From: a virus
Length of the DNA stretch: 25,219 nt
Virus record (IMG/VR): IMGVR_UViG_3300043640_000069
Coordinates: 1-25,219 of that record
Direction: 5' to 3' (one strand)
Under the pieces are notes generated by a model. It was not told the DNA's origin and made no database searches. It saw nothing but the letters and a program-made list of their open reading frames with translations. The position numbers and the translations under genes are program-made. Within the stretch, counting starts at the first letter, position 1. Each line of letters begins with the position of its first letter. Below are positions 1 to 5,763 of the stretch, piece after piece.

Positions 1-1
1 C

Positions 2-1642
2 AACTTACCACCTGACGCGCAAATTGTAATTGTGCAGGGGGATGATCCGGATAATCCAACACGCTTCCCCAGCCGTAGCGAAGCGCTGTTCTTTGTTACT
101 TGCAGCTTGGTACGCGCTGGCGCTGACGATGACACCATAGCGGGCGTACTGATGAACCGCGATAACGGCATCAGTAGCAGCGTATTAGAAAACAGACGAC
201 CTGAGAAGTATGCAGCCAAGCAGATCCAAAGCGCACGGGAAGAATGTGATAATCCATGGCTACGCAAGCTCAACGCTAAACATGCCGTCATCGGTGACAT
301 CGGTGGCAAGTGCCGTATTATTAGCGAAGTGGTTGACCACGGGTTGGATCGCCCAAGGATAAGTTACCAGTCCTTCCAGGATTTTCTCAATCGCTACATG
401 AATATTAAGGTGGAGATAGGGCGGGATCAGAAAGGTCATGCGCTTGAAATGCCCGCTGGTAAGTGGTGGATTCAACAGGCGTTGCGCCGCCAGTATGAAA
501 CCATTGTATTCGCTCCAGGGCGCGAAGTAGGTAATGCCTACAACCTATGGAAAGGCTTTGCTTGCGAAGCGCTTCCCGGCGACTGCGACTTATTCATTAC
601 CCATATCCGGGAGAACGTGTGCAGCGGAAACAAGGAATGGTTCGACTACCTAATGGGCTGGATGGCGCGGGCTGTGCAGCAACCAGATCGTCCAGGTGAA
701 ACGGCTATCGTTATGCGCGGCGACATGGGTACAGGTAAGAGCTTCTTTGCTAAAACCTTCGGCAGCTTGTTCGGTCGCCACTACTTACAGGTCAGCGACA
801 GCAAGCACTTGGTAGGCAGCTTCAACGCGCACTTACGCGACTGTGTGGTGTTGTTTGGAGACGAAGCATTCTATGCCGGTGATAAAAAGCATGAGTCGGT
901 TCTCAAAACACTTATCACAGAAGAGCATATTACTATTGAGGCAAAGGGTGTAGACGTCGTCGCCAGCCCAAACTATACGCATATCATTCTCGCGTCGAAC
1001 AATCAATGGGTTGTTCCGGCTGGCTTGCGTGAACGCCGGTTCTTCGTGCTGGACGTAGGCAATGCTCAGATACAGAACAAGGCATACTTCGCCGCCATTA
1101 AAAAGCAGATGGATACCGGCGGACGTGAAGCCTTGCTGCACATGCTACTTACCTATGACATCAAGGCGTTTGAGGTACGCACAGTTCCACAGACCAGCGC
1201 TCTCAATGAACAGAAGCTATTAAGTAGCAGCGCCGAAGATCAATGGTGGTTGAACAAGCTGGAAGAAGGCCGCTTAAATGAAAAGCATAACTTCTGGGAA
1301 AAGGAAATCACCAAGAAGCAGTTGCACGATGATTATGTTATGGCCATGCAACGCGGCGGGGTAATGCGCCGCGCCAGTGAAACCAGCTTGGGAATGTACC
1401 TACGCAAAATATGCGGCAAGCCGTGGCCAAAGGTAACGCGCCGCATGGCGGAAATAAGTATTCTAGGACCATACGGCGAAGAGCAGCGGGTAACGCGCCA
1501 GACATATTTTTACCAGTTCCCCAGCCTTGCGGAATGCCGCGCCAAGTGGGACGCCGACCACACCAGTAAGCACGAATGGATGAACGAAGTGGACGCCAGC
1601 ACACAGCCGGATTTATTGGATAACCCCATACCGTTCGAATAG
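2..1642 (+). CDS. Primase-helicase (superfamily 3-like ATPase), 5' end missing
   Basis: Replicative primase/helicase-type protein, probably unwinding and/or priming phage DNA. The frame is open to the window edge with no upstream stop, so the gene starts outside; 546 residues are visible, and the GTG at 32 is not needed as a start. Numbering from that GTG, a Walker A motif GDMGTGKS lies at residues 230-237, a Walker B-like VLFGDEA follows (D277, E278), and an arginine-rich GLRERRFF segment at about 331 may supply the arginine finger or sensor. This order and spacing fit the DUF5906 / D5-type helicase domain of phage and plasmid primases. The N-terminal catalytic primase part would lie upstream of the window, so primase activity is inferred. 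The P1 intergenic region follows it. Confidence 0.85.
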   Translation, partial: NLPPDAQIVIVQGDDPDNPTRFPSRSEALFFVTCSLVRAGADDDTIAGVLMNRDNGISSSVLENRRPEKYAAKQIQSAREECDNPWLRKLNAKHAVIGDIGGKCRIISEVVDHGLDRPRISYQSFQDFLNRYMNIKVEIGRDQKGHALEMPAGKWWIQQALRRQYETIVFAPGREVGNAYNLWKGFACEALPGDCDLFITHIRENVCSGNKEWFDYLMGWMARAVQQPDRPGETAIVMRGDMGTGKSFFAKTFGSLFGRHYLQVSDSKHLVGSFNAHLRDCVVLFGDEAFYAGDKKHESVLKTLITEEHITIEAKGVDVVASPNYTHIILASNNQWVVPAGLRERRFFVLDVGNAQIQNKAYFAAIKKQMDTGGREALLHMLLTYDIKAFEVRTVPQTSALNEQKLLSSSAEDQWWLNKLEEGRLNEKHNFWEKEITKKQLHDDYVMAMQRGGVMRRASETSLGMYLRKICGKPWPKVTRRMAEISILGPYGEEQRVTRQTYFYQFPSLAECRAKWDADHTSKHEWMNEVDASTQPDLLDNPIPFE

Positions 1643-1728
1643 GCCATATCTGCGATTATACGGGATATGTGTAAAATTAAAGGTATTATCTCCTTTATAC
1701 TCCAATGACTTAGCTCCTAATTATTAAG
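1643..1728. other. Intergenic AT-rich spacer upstream of P1
   Basis: This stretch between the helicase stop and P1 contains two weak inverted repeats: CATATC at 1645-1650 with GATATG at 1664-1669, and TAAAGG at 1678-1683 with CCTTTA at 1692-1697. Neither is followed by a run of T, so neither is a convincing intrinsic terminator. A further short repeat, ACTTA (1708-1712) with TAAGT (1725-1729), abuts the -35 box of P1 and could be a regulator site. I see no coding potential here. Confidence 0.4.
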
Positions 1729-1757
1729 TTGTCTTTTAGTCCGGCCTGAGATATACT
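1729..1757 (+). promoter_or_regulatory. Promoter P1, sigma70-type
   Basis: The -35 box TTGTCT (1729-1734) is separated by exactly 17 bp from the -10 box TATACT (1752-1757). The predicted transcript start is near 1764. The same -35 box, spacer length and spacer start (TTTAGTCCG) recur at P2 (5686-5714), which strongly supports both as real promoters. P1 would drive the small-gene operon beginning at 1805. Confidence 0.85.
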
Positions 1758-1763
1758 ATATAG

Positions 1764-1783
1764 GTAGGGTGGAGAGACCCTGC
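1764..1783 (+). promoter_or_regulatory. 5'-terminal mRNA hairpin of the P1 transcript
   Basis: GTAGGGT (1764-1770) pairs with ACCCTGC (1777-1783), with one T-G wobble, around a GGAGAG loop. The stem begins about 7 bases after the -10 box, so it would form at the extreme 5' end of the mRNA. P2 carries the same loop at the same place. A 5'-terminal stem like this commonly protects bacterial mRNA from 5'-end-dependent decay, but that role is inferred. The purine-rich loop could also bind a protein or an RNA. Confidence 0.65.
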
Positions 1784-1804
1784 ATAACAACCAGAGGAGC
1801 CGTT

Positions 1805-1984
1805 ATGTTTACCGATACAGTACAGACCCCGATTAAAAGTACCTACGCACCGATCTATGAAAAGATTGAGCAGATGCGTAATGAGTACAAAGTTCAACGC
1901 CTTGCCAGCTTAAACCACAAGCTGATTGCCGGTATTGCCTTAAGCACCAAAGAGATGCTTGAGCGCGAACTGTTAGCAGCGTAA
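1805..1984 (+). CDS. Small helical protein, first gene of the P1 operon
   Basis: A 59-residue protein of unknown function. The start at 1805 is chosen because AGAGGAG lies five bases upstream, and because the same RBS-start block (AGAGGAGCCGTTATGTTT) is conserved before the first gene of the P2 operon. An ATG at 1769 in the same frame has no ribosome site and would lie within the leader hairpin. The protein is charged and predicted mostly helical after the first 15 residues. Both promoter-proximal proteins begin Met-Phe, but otherwise share no clear similarity. Its position suggests early, strong expression. Confidence 0.75.
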   Translation: MFTDTVQTPIKSTYAPIYEKIEQMRNEYKVQRLASLNHKLIAGIALSTKEMLERELLAA

Positions 1985-1994
1985 CGGAGGCCAT

Positions 1995-2285
1995 ATGACC
2001 AACCAAGTAACATTGACCAAAGAGCTGAACGCTAAGATGCACCCTACCAAGCGTGTGTATAACAGCACCAGCTTACCGACCGTTTTTACCCACGATGAAA
2101 TTTCCTGGAGTAGCAACGACGACCAGTACGTTATTAAGCTGGACCGCAACACTAACATAATTACCGGCCACTATTACGACTGGGACGAAGAGGCACAAGA
2201 CTGGACGGACAAGCACGATGTACCAATGACCGCCGACCAGATTATGCGCCACATAACCAACGACCATTTATTGATGGTGAGGTAA
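1995..2285 (+). CDS. Hypothetical acidic, aromatic-rich protein
   Basis: A 96-residue protein, unrecognised. ACGGAGG stands six bases before the ATG. The middle (about residues 35-75) is rich in Trp, Tyr and Asp and looks like short beta strands (YVIKLD, NIITGHYYDW), followed by a helical tail. The first residues (MTNQVTL, then KRVYN about twenty residues on) resemble the protein at 14562 (MTNSVTL, RRCYN), which may be a shared N-terminal module. One base separates its stop from the next ATG. Confidence 0.75.
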   Translation: MTNQVTLTKELNAKMHPTKRVYNSTSLPTVFTHDEISWSSNDDQYVIKLDRNTNIITGHYYDWDEEAQDWTDKHDVPMTADQIMRHITNDHLLMVR

Positions 2286-2286
2286 T

Positions 2287-2511
2287 ATGAAAAACAACCA
2301 AACACACGCGGCGCGATTACGCGCCGCACAGGTGCAAGTAGCCTTACTGGTAAAGGAGCTGAACTTTCTTAACGGGCGCTTTGATGCCCTGGAGCGCGAC
2401 GACATACCTTACTGCATTGATGATGCACTTAGCGAAGCTATTGACGGCCTGGAAACCGCCGAAGGCCATTTAGACAACGCCGTGGCAGCGTTGCGGGCTG
2501 GTGTAGTATGA
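2287..2511 (+). CDS. Hypothetical helical protein
   Basis: A 74-residue protein, unrecognised. It is almost wholly helical with alternating hydrophobic residues (ARLRAAQVQVALLVKELNFL and a second helix near the C-terminus), consistent with a helical hairpin or coiled coil. A GGTAAT sequence precedes the ATG and the coding sequence couples to the preceding stop. The last codons overlap the next start as ATGA (2508-2511), so translation is probably coupled. Confidence 0.7.
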   Translation: MKNNQTHAARLRAAQVQVALLVKELNFLNGRFDALERDDIPYCIDDALSEAIDGLETAEGHLDNAVAALRAGVV

Positions 2512-2702
2512 GCGAGGAAAAGAAAGAATGGGCATATGGTGCAGCCAGCGGCAAGCTCTACATGCTGCTCCACCGTATGCTTATAGAGGCGGAAGCTGGC
2601 AAGCCGATGCCCGCGCACCTAATGGAAGAAGCCCATGTGGTGATGGCAGAGGCGGATGAGTTGCCGCGCTTTAACCGGCTGCTTGGCAAGAAGGCGGGGT
2701 AG
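2508..2702 (+). CDS. Hypothetical small helical protein
   Basis: A 64-residue protein of unknown function. It starts within an ATGA overlap with the preceding gene. It contains one long amphipathic helix around residues 14-30 and a second around 38-52. The C-terminal GKKAG is basic. A stop-start junction with one intervening base leads to the gene at 2704. Confidence 0.7.
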   Translation: MSEEKKEWAYGAASGKLYMLLHRMLIEAEAGKPMPAHLMEEAHVVMAEADELPRFNRLLGKKAG

Positions 2703-2703
2703 T

Positions 2704-2898
2704 ATGACCAACATGACCACCGAAGAAGCACACCAGCCGCATGTTACCGCCGCACTTAAATACATGCGCGACCAGATGCACAACGAAGACCCCGAGCTGG
2801 TGTTGTTAAAGCTGCAAGCGTTTAGCCTAGCCAGCTTCATAATTTGTAATTGTTACGCAACCATGTTTGAGGAGAACACAAAATGGATAGCAGTTTAA
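2704..2898 (+). CDS. Hypothetical helical protein
   Basis: A 64-residue protein, unrecognised. The frame is open from 2656, but ATG 2704 is preferred because AAGGCGGGGT lies just upstream and the earlier codons lie inside the previous gene. It has a helical body, and residues 40-55 (LASFIICNCYATMF) are hydrophobic with two Cys. The 3' end overlaps the next gene by 16 bases, and the RBS of that gene (GAGGAGA) lies inside this one. Confidence 0.7.
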   Translation: MTNMTTEEAHQPHVTAALKYMRDQMHNEDPELVLLKLQAFSLASFIICNCYATMFEENTKWIAV

Positions 2899-3155
2899 TT
2901 TACGACCCTATGCGCTTTATGCCAGACGTGTTCCCGGATGAACTTGGCCGCTGGCGCGTGTACGATGCGGAGGGCTGTGGTATATGCGCCCGTGCGGAAA
3001 CCCAGCACAGCGCGGAAACCATTGCCGTATTACTTAACATTAAAGCAGAACTTGAAAAGGGGTGCAGAGCAGACGTCTATGACATAAAAACTGGAAGGAG
3101 AATACCCGATGAACTTTTGGGAACGCGAAACGCCCGTCAATTGGGCTGCAATTAA
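2883..3155 (+). CDS. Hypothetical protein with strand-rich N-terminal half
   Basis: A 90-residue protein, unrecognised. The ATG at 2883 has GAGGAGA eight bases upstream. A compact beta-rich core is likely at residues 20-38 (GRWRVYDAEGCGICA), followed by a helix (SAETIAVLLNIKAELEKG). This strand-helix plan is frequent in small phage proteins of unknown role. The end of the frame overlaps another possible short gene starting at 3109. Confidence 0.7.
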   Translation: MDSSLIYDPMRFMPDVFPDELGRWRVYDAEGCGICARAETQHSAETIAVLLNIKAELEKGCRADVYDIKTGRRIPDELLGTRNARQLGCN

Positions 3156-3288
3156 TCAACCAACACAGGAGAAACCTAATGCGACCGTCAACAGTAAAAA
3201 AGCTAGTTACCAAGGCAAAACCCAAAGCGAAAGCAAAGGCAGCGCCGAAGCACAAGACCCGCGAACAATGGCTGATGGCAGCCGTTAA
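3109..3288 (+). CDS. Possible overlapping small gene
   Basis: A 59-codon frame (MNFWERETPVNWAAINQPTQ at its start) with a very good ribosome site, GGAAGGAGA, seven bases before the ATG. It overlaps the 3' end of the gene at 2883 in another frame and the first 110 bases of the metallopeptidase gene. Its second half merely reads the Lys-rich start of that gene in another frame and looks low in complexity. The RBS argues for translation and the double overlap argues against, so it is listed as possible only. Confidence 0.35.
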   Translation: MNFWERETPVNWAAINQPTQEKPNATVNSKKASYQGKTQSESKGSAEAQDPRTMADGSR

Positions 3289-3838
3289 AAAGCTGCAACC
3301 CATTTTTAAGAAGCATGGCTATCCCATACCTGAGAAGCTGCAAGTAAGTTGTGGCTGGCCGCACGGTCATCGCAAGGAAACAATCGGCCAGTGTTTCTAC
3401 AAGAGCAACACGGCGGACGGTACTGTCCACTTGTTCGTAAGCCCTGCCTTGGGCGATGACGGTGTACGGGTGCTTGACGTGCTGGTGCATGAGCTGGTTC
3501 ATGCGGCGGTTGGCGAAGGCCACGGGCATCGCGGTGACTTTAAGAAGCTGGCGCGGTTAATAGGGTTGGAAGGACCACTGACCGCAACCATAGTAAGCGA
3601 GGGAACCGTGCTGCATGGAGCGCTAAAGAAGATCCACACCATGCTCGGCACATACCCGCACAGCGTTATTAACTATAAGCTAGGCAAAGTGAAAAAGGAT
3701 GCGACGTGGGTGCGCGTGAAGTCCACGAAGAATCCAGAATACACTATGGCCATTAGCATTAAGAATCTTAAGCACAGCGGCTTCCCCCTGGATCCATGGG
3801 GACAGAAGATGGTGCTTAAGACAGCCGTTCGCATATGA
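3179..3838 (+). CDS. SprT-like zinc metallopeptidase-family protein
   Basis: A 219-residue protein. Residues 104-108 are HELVH, a zinc metallopeptidase HExxH motif, followed by GHGHRGDFKKLA (115-126), the third-ligand region typical of SprT-like/YpjP-type domains. These relate to DNA-protein crosslink repair proteases and to uncharacterised phage enzymes. The first 30 residues are a Lys/Ala/Pro-rich tail (KAKPKAKAKAAPKHK), likely to bind nucleic acid. CAGGAGA precedes the ATG. The domain assignment rests on motif and spacing, and the substrate is unknown; a protease acting on DNA-bound proteins is a reasonable inference from the basic tail. Confidence 0.8.
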   Translation: MRPSTVKKLVTKAKPKAKAKAAPKHKTREQWLMAAVKKLQPIFKKHGYPIPEKLQVSCGWPHGHRKETIGQCFYKSNTADGTVHLFVSPALGDDGVRVLDVLVHELVHAAVGEGHGHRGDFKKLARLIGLEGPLTATIVSEGTVLHGALKKIHTMLGTYPHSVINYKLGKVKKDATWVRVKSTKNPEYTMAISIKNLKHSGFPLDPWGQKMVLKTAVRI

Positions 3839-4101
3839 GGTTGCTCCCCCTCATCGCGGTGGTGGTTGTTACCCTTGGGCAAATTCATAACGCCCAAGGG
3901 GAGCAGCTTTTCGACGCGCAACAGGCTGTCCATGAAGCGGGTGCGGACTATGGCAGCGCAAGCGTAGGCACACGGGCAGAACCAAAAGTACCCAGCGCCA
4001 AGCCTGAGAAACTACGCGAGAGGATAGTTGTCATTTGTAAACCCGAAAACTTTAGTTATGGTAAGGGCGAGAATACCGCCTGTGAAATTAAACACTACTA
4101 A
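3835..4101 (+). CDS. Small protein with signal peptide, probably exported
   Basis: An 88-residue protein, overlapping the previous stop by ATGA. The N-terminus (MRLLPLIAVVVVTLG, then an AQG-E region near residue 22) has the positive, hydrophobic and polar parts of a Sec signal peptide with a plausible cleavage site after about residue 20-22. The mature part is polar with two Cys (near residues 68 and 83), which could form a disulfide in the periplasm. There is no lipobox. A perfect 9-bp inverted repeat (3872-3900) lies inside the signal-peptide region. Possible roles are envelope-directed (superinfection exclusion or lysis accessory), but none is shown. Confidence 0.65.
   Translation: MRLLPLIAVVVVTLGQIHNAQGEQLFDAQQAVHEAGADYGSASVGTRAEPKVPSAKPEKLRERIVVICKPENFSYGKGENTACEIKHY
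3872..3900. repeat. Perfect 9-bp inverted repeat inside coding sequence
   Basis: CCCTTGGGC (3872-3880) and GCCCAAGGG (3892-3900) flank an 11-base spacer. It lies 37 bases into the signal-peptide gene and is not followed by a T run. The same word occurs in the stem of the strong terminator at 17165-17219. It would be a stable mRNA hairpin shortly after the start codon and could reduce translation or polymerase passage. Confidence 0.6.
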
Positions 4102-4117
4102 CCTTAAGGGGAGATAT

Positions 4118-4402
4118 ATGAAAACAGTACGAGTAGAATTCAACTTAAAAGTTGACGATAAGACATCGCATAAGTCCGTCCGCGAACTTGTGAAAAAAGG
4201 CATCCTTACCGCCTTTGAAGAATCCGACAACGTAGTGCCTACCATTACAAGTCTGAACGTGGACAACGTTCAAAAGGCTGCACCTAAGCCCAAGCTGGTA
4301 AAGAAGGCGAAAGCCAAGCCCGCCAAAAAGCCCAAGGCAGCTAAGACCCTACCCAAGCGCTCGCCGCTTGGTCGTGCTATCGAAAAAGCTGCGAAGCAGT
4401 AG
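4118..4402 (+). CDS. Small protein with H1-like Lys/Pro/Ala tail
   Basis: A 94-residue protein. ATG 4118 is chosen for the phage's recurrent ribosome site AAGGGGAGATAT immediately before it; the frame opens earlier, at 4028, with no such site. Residues 1-52 could fold as beta-alpha (KTVRVEFNLKVDD, then a helix SVRELVKKGILTAFEES). Residues 55-94 are strongly basic and repetitive (KLVKKAKAKPAKKPKAAK), resembling histone H1 or bacterial nucleoid-protein tails. It probably binds nucleic acid. A similar tail occurs at the start of the SprT-like protein two genes upstream. Confidence 0.7.
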   Translation: MKTVRVEFNLKVDDKTSHKSVRELVKKGILTAFEESDNVVPTITSLNVDNVQKAAPKPKLVKKAKAKPAKKPKAAKTLPKRSPLGRAIEKAAKQ

Positions 4403-4406
4403 CACC

Positions 4407-4559
4407 ATGCTTTTCATAGGCGGTATTTCTCTTCTCATCGCTAACCTATGGCTCATGCTTTGGGTTGTGTTGCCATTCCGCGCTTATAAGCCCGCGTGTT
4501 TATGTATGGCGCTGGTTCATGTATTTGTAGCGGCGGGCGCATGGCATATCTTTGGATAA
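4407..4559 (+). CDS. Small membrane protein, two transmembrane segments
   Basis: A 50-residue hydrophobic protein with two likely membrane helices, about residues 2-22 (MLFIGGISLLIANLWLMLWV) and 31-48, joined by a short basic turn (FRAYK). ATG 4407 has only a weak ribosome site (GCGAAG), so expression may depend on coupling to the upstream gene, which ends at 4402. It overlaps the next membrane protein gene by 19 bases. The paired small membrane proteins could be a holin/antiholin set or envelope modifiers, but no endolysin lies in this window. Confidence 0.5.
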   Translation: MLFIGGISLLIANLWLMLWVVLPFRAYKPACLCMALVHVFVAAGAWHIFG

Positions 4560-4735
4560 TACTTATTTACTTGGCGATCGGCTGCATTGTTTCCTACCCG
4601 ATGGAAGTGCAGCAACGCCGCAAGAATGAACGGCTGGAGGCAAATGTCTTCGTTATGCTGCTCATGTGCTGGCCTTACTATGTAGTGCTGACCGGCTATC
4701 TATTCTATAAACACATTAAGGGGAGAACGAAATGA
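4541..4735 (+). CDS. Small membrane protein, two transmembrane segments
   Basis: A 64-residue protein with hydrophobic segments at about residues 3-20 and 38-56, separated by a charged stretch (QQRRKNERLEAN), ending in a basic tail (KHIKGRTK). The start at 4541 fits the first hydrophobic helix and has GGCGGG upstream; an earlier in-frame ATG at 4496 lies wholly within the preceding gene. The ATGA overlap with the next gene (4732-4735) supports this reading frame. Confidence 0.6.
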   Translation: MAYLWIILIYLAIGCIVSYPMEVQQRRKNERLEANVFVMLLMCWPYYVVLTGYLFYKHIKGRTK

Positions 4736-5100
4736 AACACAAACACAAAACCGTTAAGCTCACTGGCGAGGCGCTGGCTAAGGGCAAGGTGTTCGTAGCT
4801 GCACAGCGCGAATACATGGCAGCCATTGACGCGCTGGAAGAGCAACAGCAAAAGGAACTTGAGGCGCTGAGTGAGCAACACCACAGCAAGCTGAAAGTTA
4901 TGTTCAACGAAGTGGCAGAGCTGGCCGGTATTGAGCCGGACGACGGCTGGCATATGGACACCGAATACATGGATGAGCATGGCGACCTGTTCCTGGGTAA
5001 GTGTGACCATGAACGCCGTGGCCGTGGTCCGCTTGGCTTGGATCCGGAAGCACTTAGCGCCCTGTTTGAGAAACAACTTAAACGCCCGAGGGAGCACTAA
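4732..5100 (+). CDS. Hypothetical coiled-coil protein
   Basis: A 122-residue protein, unrecognised. The strong site AAGGGGAGA precedes the ATG. Residues 20-65 form a clear amphipathic coiled coil (EEQQQKELEALSEQHHSKL). A polar Asp/His-rich segment follows (DGWHMDTEYMDEHGD), then a basic C-terminal region. One base separates its stop from the ATG at 5102. Confidence 0.75.
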   Translation: MKHKHKTVKLTGEALAKGKVFVAAQREYMAAIDALEEQQQKELEALSEQHHSKLKVMFNEVAELAGIEPDDGWHMDTEYMDEHGDLFLGKCDHERRGRGPLGLDPEALSALFEKQLKRPREH

Positions 5101-5101
5101 G

Positions 5102-5428
5102 ATGCGAGCTGGCAACGTAGAGGTGGAGCTGAAGGAGCGCGGCTTGCACTTTGTTATTATCGTAACGGTGTACTCTCCCACCATTGGCCGCGCCGGTCTA
5201 CCGCTGGCCACAAGTCAGACCATCAACAAGCCACACCTAGCGGGCAGCAAAGAAAAGCTCTATGAGGCTGTGCAAGGTGCAGCGCTAATGATAGCAGAGC
5301 ACCAAGCAAAAAGCCCTACCATCCGCGCTAACCATAACACGGGTGACATCAAGCACGAAGCAATAGAGGCGATGGAACAGGAGTTCGCGGAGTATGGCAA
5401 AAGAAAAGCTGCACAGAAACCTCACTAG
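5102..5428 (+). CDS. Hypothetical protein
   Basis: A 108-residue protein, unrecognised. ATG 5102 is chosen because CGAGGGAG lies eight bases before it and it follows the preceding stop by one base; the frame is open further upstream, but only as a shadow of the coiled-coil gene. The first part is strand-rich (VEVELKERGLHFVIIVTVY) and the last third is helical and acidic, then basic (KRKAAQKPH). It overlaps the next gene by 35 bases. Confidence 0.7.
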   Translation: MRAGNVEVELKERGLHFVIIVTVYSPTIGRAGLPLATSQTINKPHLAGSKEKLYEAVQGAALMIAEHQAKSPTIRANHNTGDIKHEAIEAMEQEFAEYGKRKAAQKPH

Positions 5429-5612
5429 CGAACTGGTGTATGGCTTTGCCGTGGCCACGATAAACGCTGACGCTTATGATGCCATGAACCTTACTGAACG
5501 TTCAGCATTCATGCGCCGCGTTTATCGGCTATGGGGTGGCAACCTTGAAGGCGCTTATAACGCCAAGACAAATGAATACACCCTGCACCAGCCAAAGGAG
5601 GCTATAACGTAA
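5394..5612 (+). CDS. Hypothetical protein, last full gene of the P1 operon
   Basis: A 72-residue protein, unrecognised. GCGGAG precedes ATG 5394. It has helices at residues 8-25 and 32-46 (TERSAFMRRVYRLWGG) and a polar tail. It overlaps the preceding gene's 3' end by 35 bases. Only a seven-residue frame follows before the P2 region. Confidence 0.65.
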   Translation: MAKEKLHRNLTSELVYGFAVATINADAYDAMNLTERSAFMRRVYRLWGGNLEGAYNAKTNEYTLHQPKEAIT

Positions 5613-5623
5613 GGGGGAGATAA

Positions 5624-5647
5624 ATGAAAAGATACGGTAAAAGGTAA
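5624..5647 (+). CDS. Seven-residue frame with a full-strength ribosome site
   Basis: MKRYGKR followed by a stop. The site AAGGGGGAGATAA sits directly before the ATG, identical in style to the best starts in this genome. It may be a translated micro-peptide, or the surviving start of a gene lost when the P2 segment was inserted or duplicated. The absence of any other gene in 5613-5763 favours a remnant. Confidence 0.25.
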   Translation: MKRYGKR

Positions 5648-5685
5648 GTCACTGGCCAATAGGGATTTTTGGCAGAGGATTTTAG

Positions 5686-5714
5686 TTGTCTTTTAGTCCG
5701 AAACCGGATAAAAT
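5686..5714 (+). promoter_or_regulatory. Promoter P2, sigma70-type
   Basis: The -35 box TTGTCT (5686-5691), a 17-bp spacer and the -10 box TAAAAT (5709-5714) give a predicted start near 5721. The -35 box and the first nine spacer bases match P1 exactly; the rest of the spacer has diverged while the hexamers and spacing are kept. It drives the long operon starting at 5764. The region 5648-5685 has only a 5-bp inverted repeat (GCCAA/TTGGC, 5655-5673) and nothing else I can assign. Confidence 0.85.
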
Positions 5715-5720
5715 GGTTAG

Positions 5721-5742
5721 GTAGGGTTGGAGAGACCCCTGC
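5721..5742 (+). promoter_or_regulatory. 5'-terminal mRNA hairpin of the P2 transcript
   Basis: GTAGGG (5721-5726) pairs with CCCTGC (5737-5742), followed inward by a T-C mismatch and a T-A pair closing a GGAGAG loop (5729-5734). Relative to P1, one base is inserted on each arm, so the outer stem and the GGAGAG loop are both kept. It starts at the predicted +1, like its counterpart at 1764-1783. Confidence 0.65.
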
Positions 5743-5763
5743 AACACAACCAGAGGAGCCGTT

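Noticed and set aside
5655-5673. Terminator before P2
   Set aside because: The GCCAA/TTGGC stem is only five pairs and is followed by purines rather than a T run.
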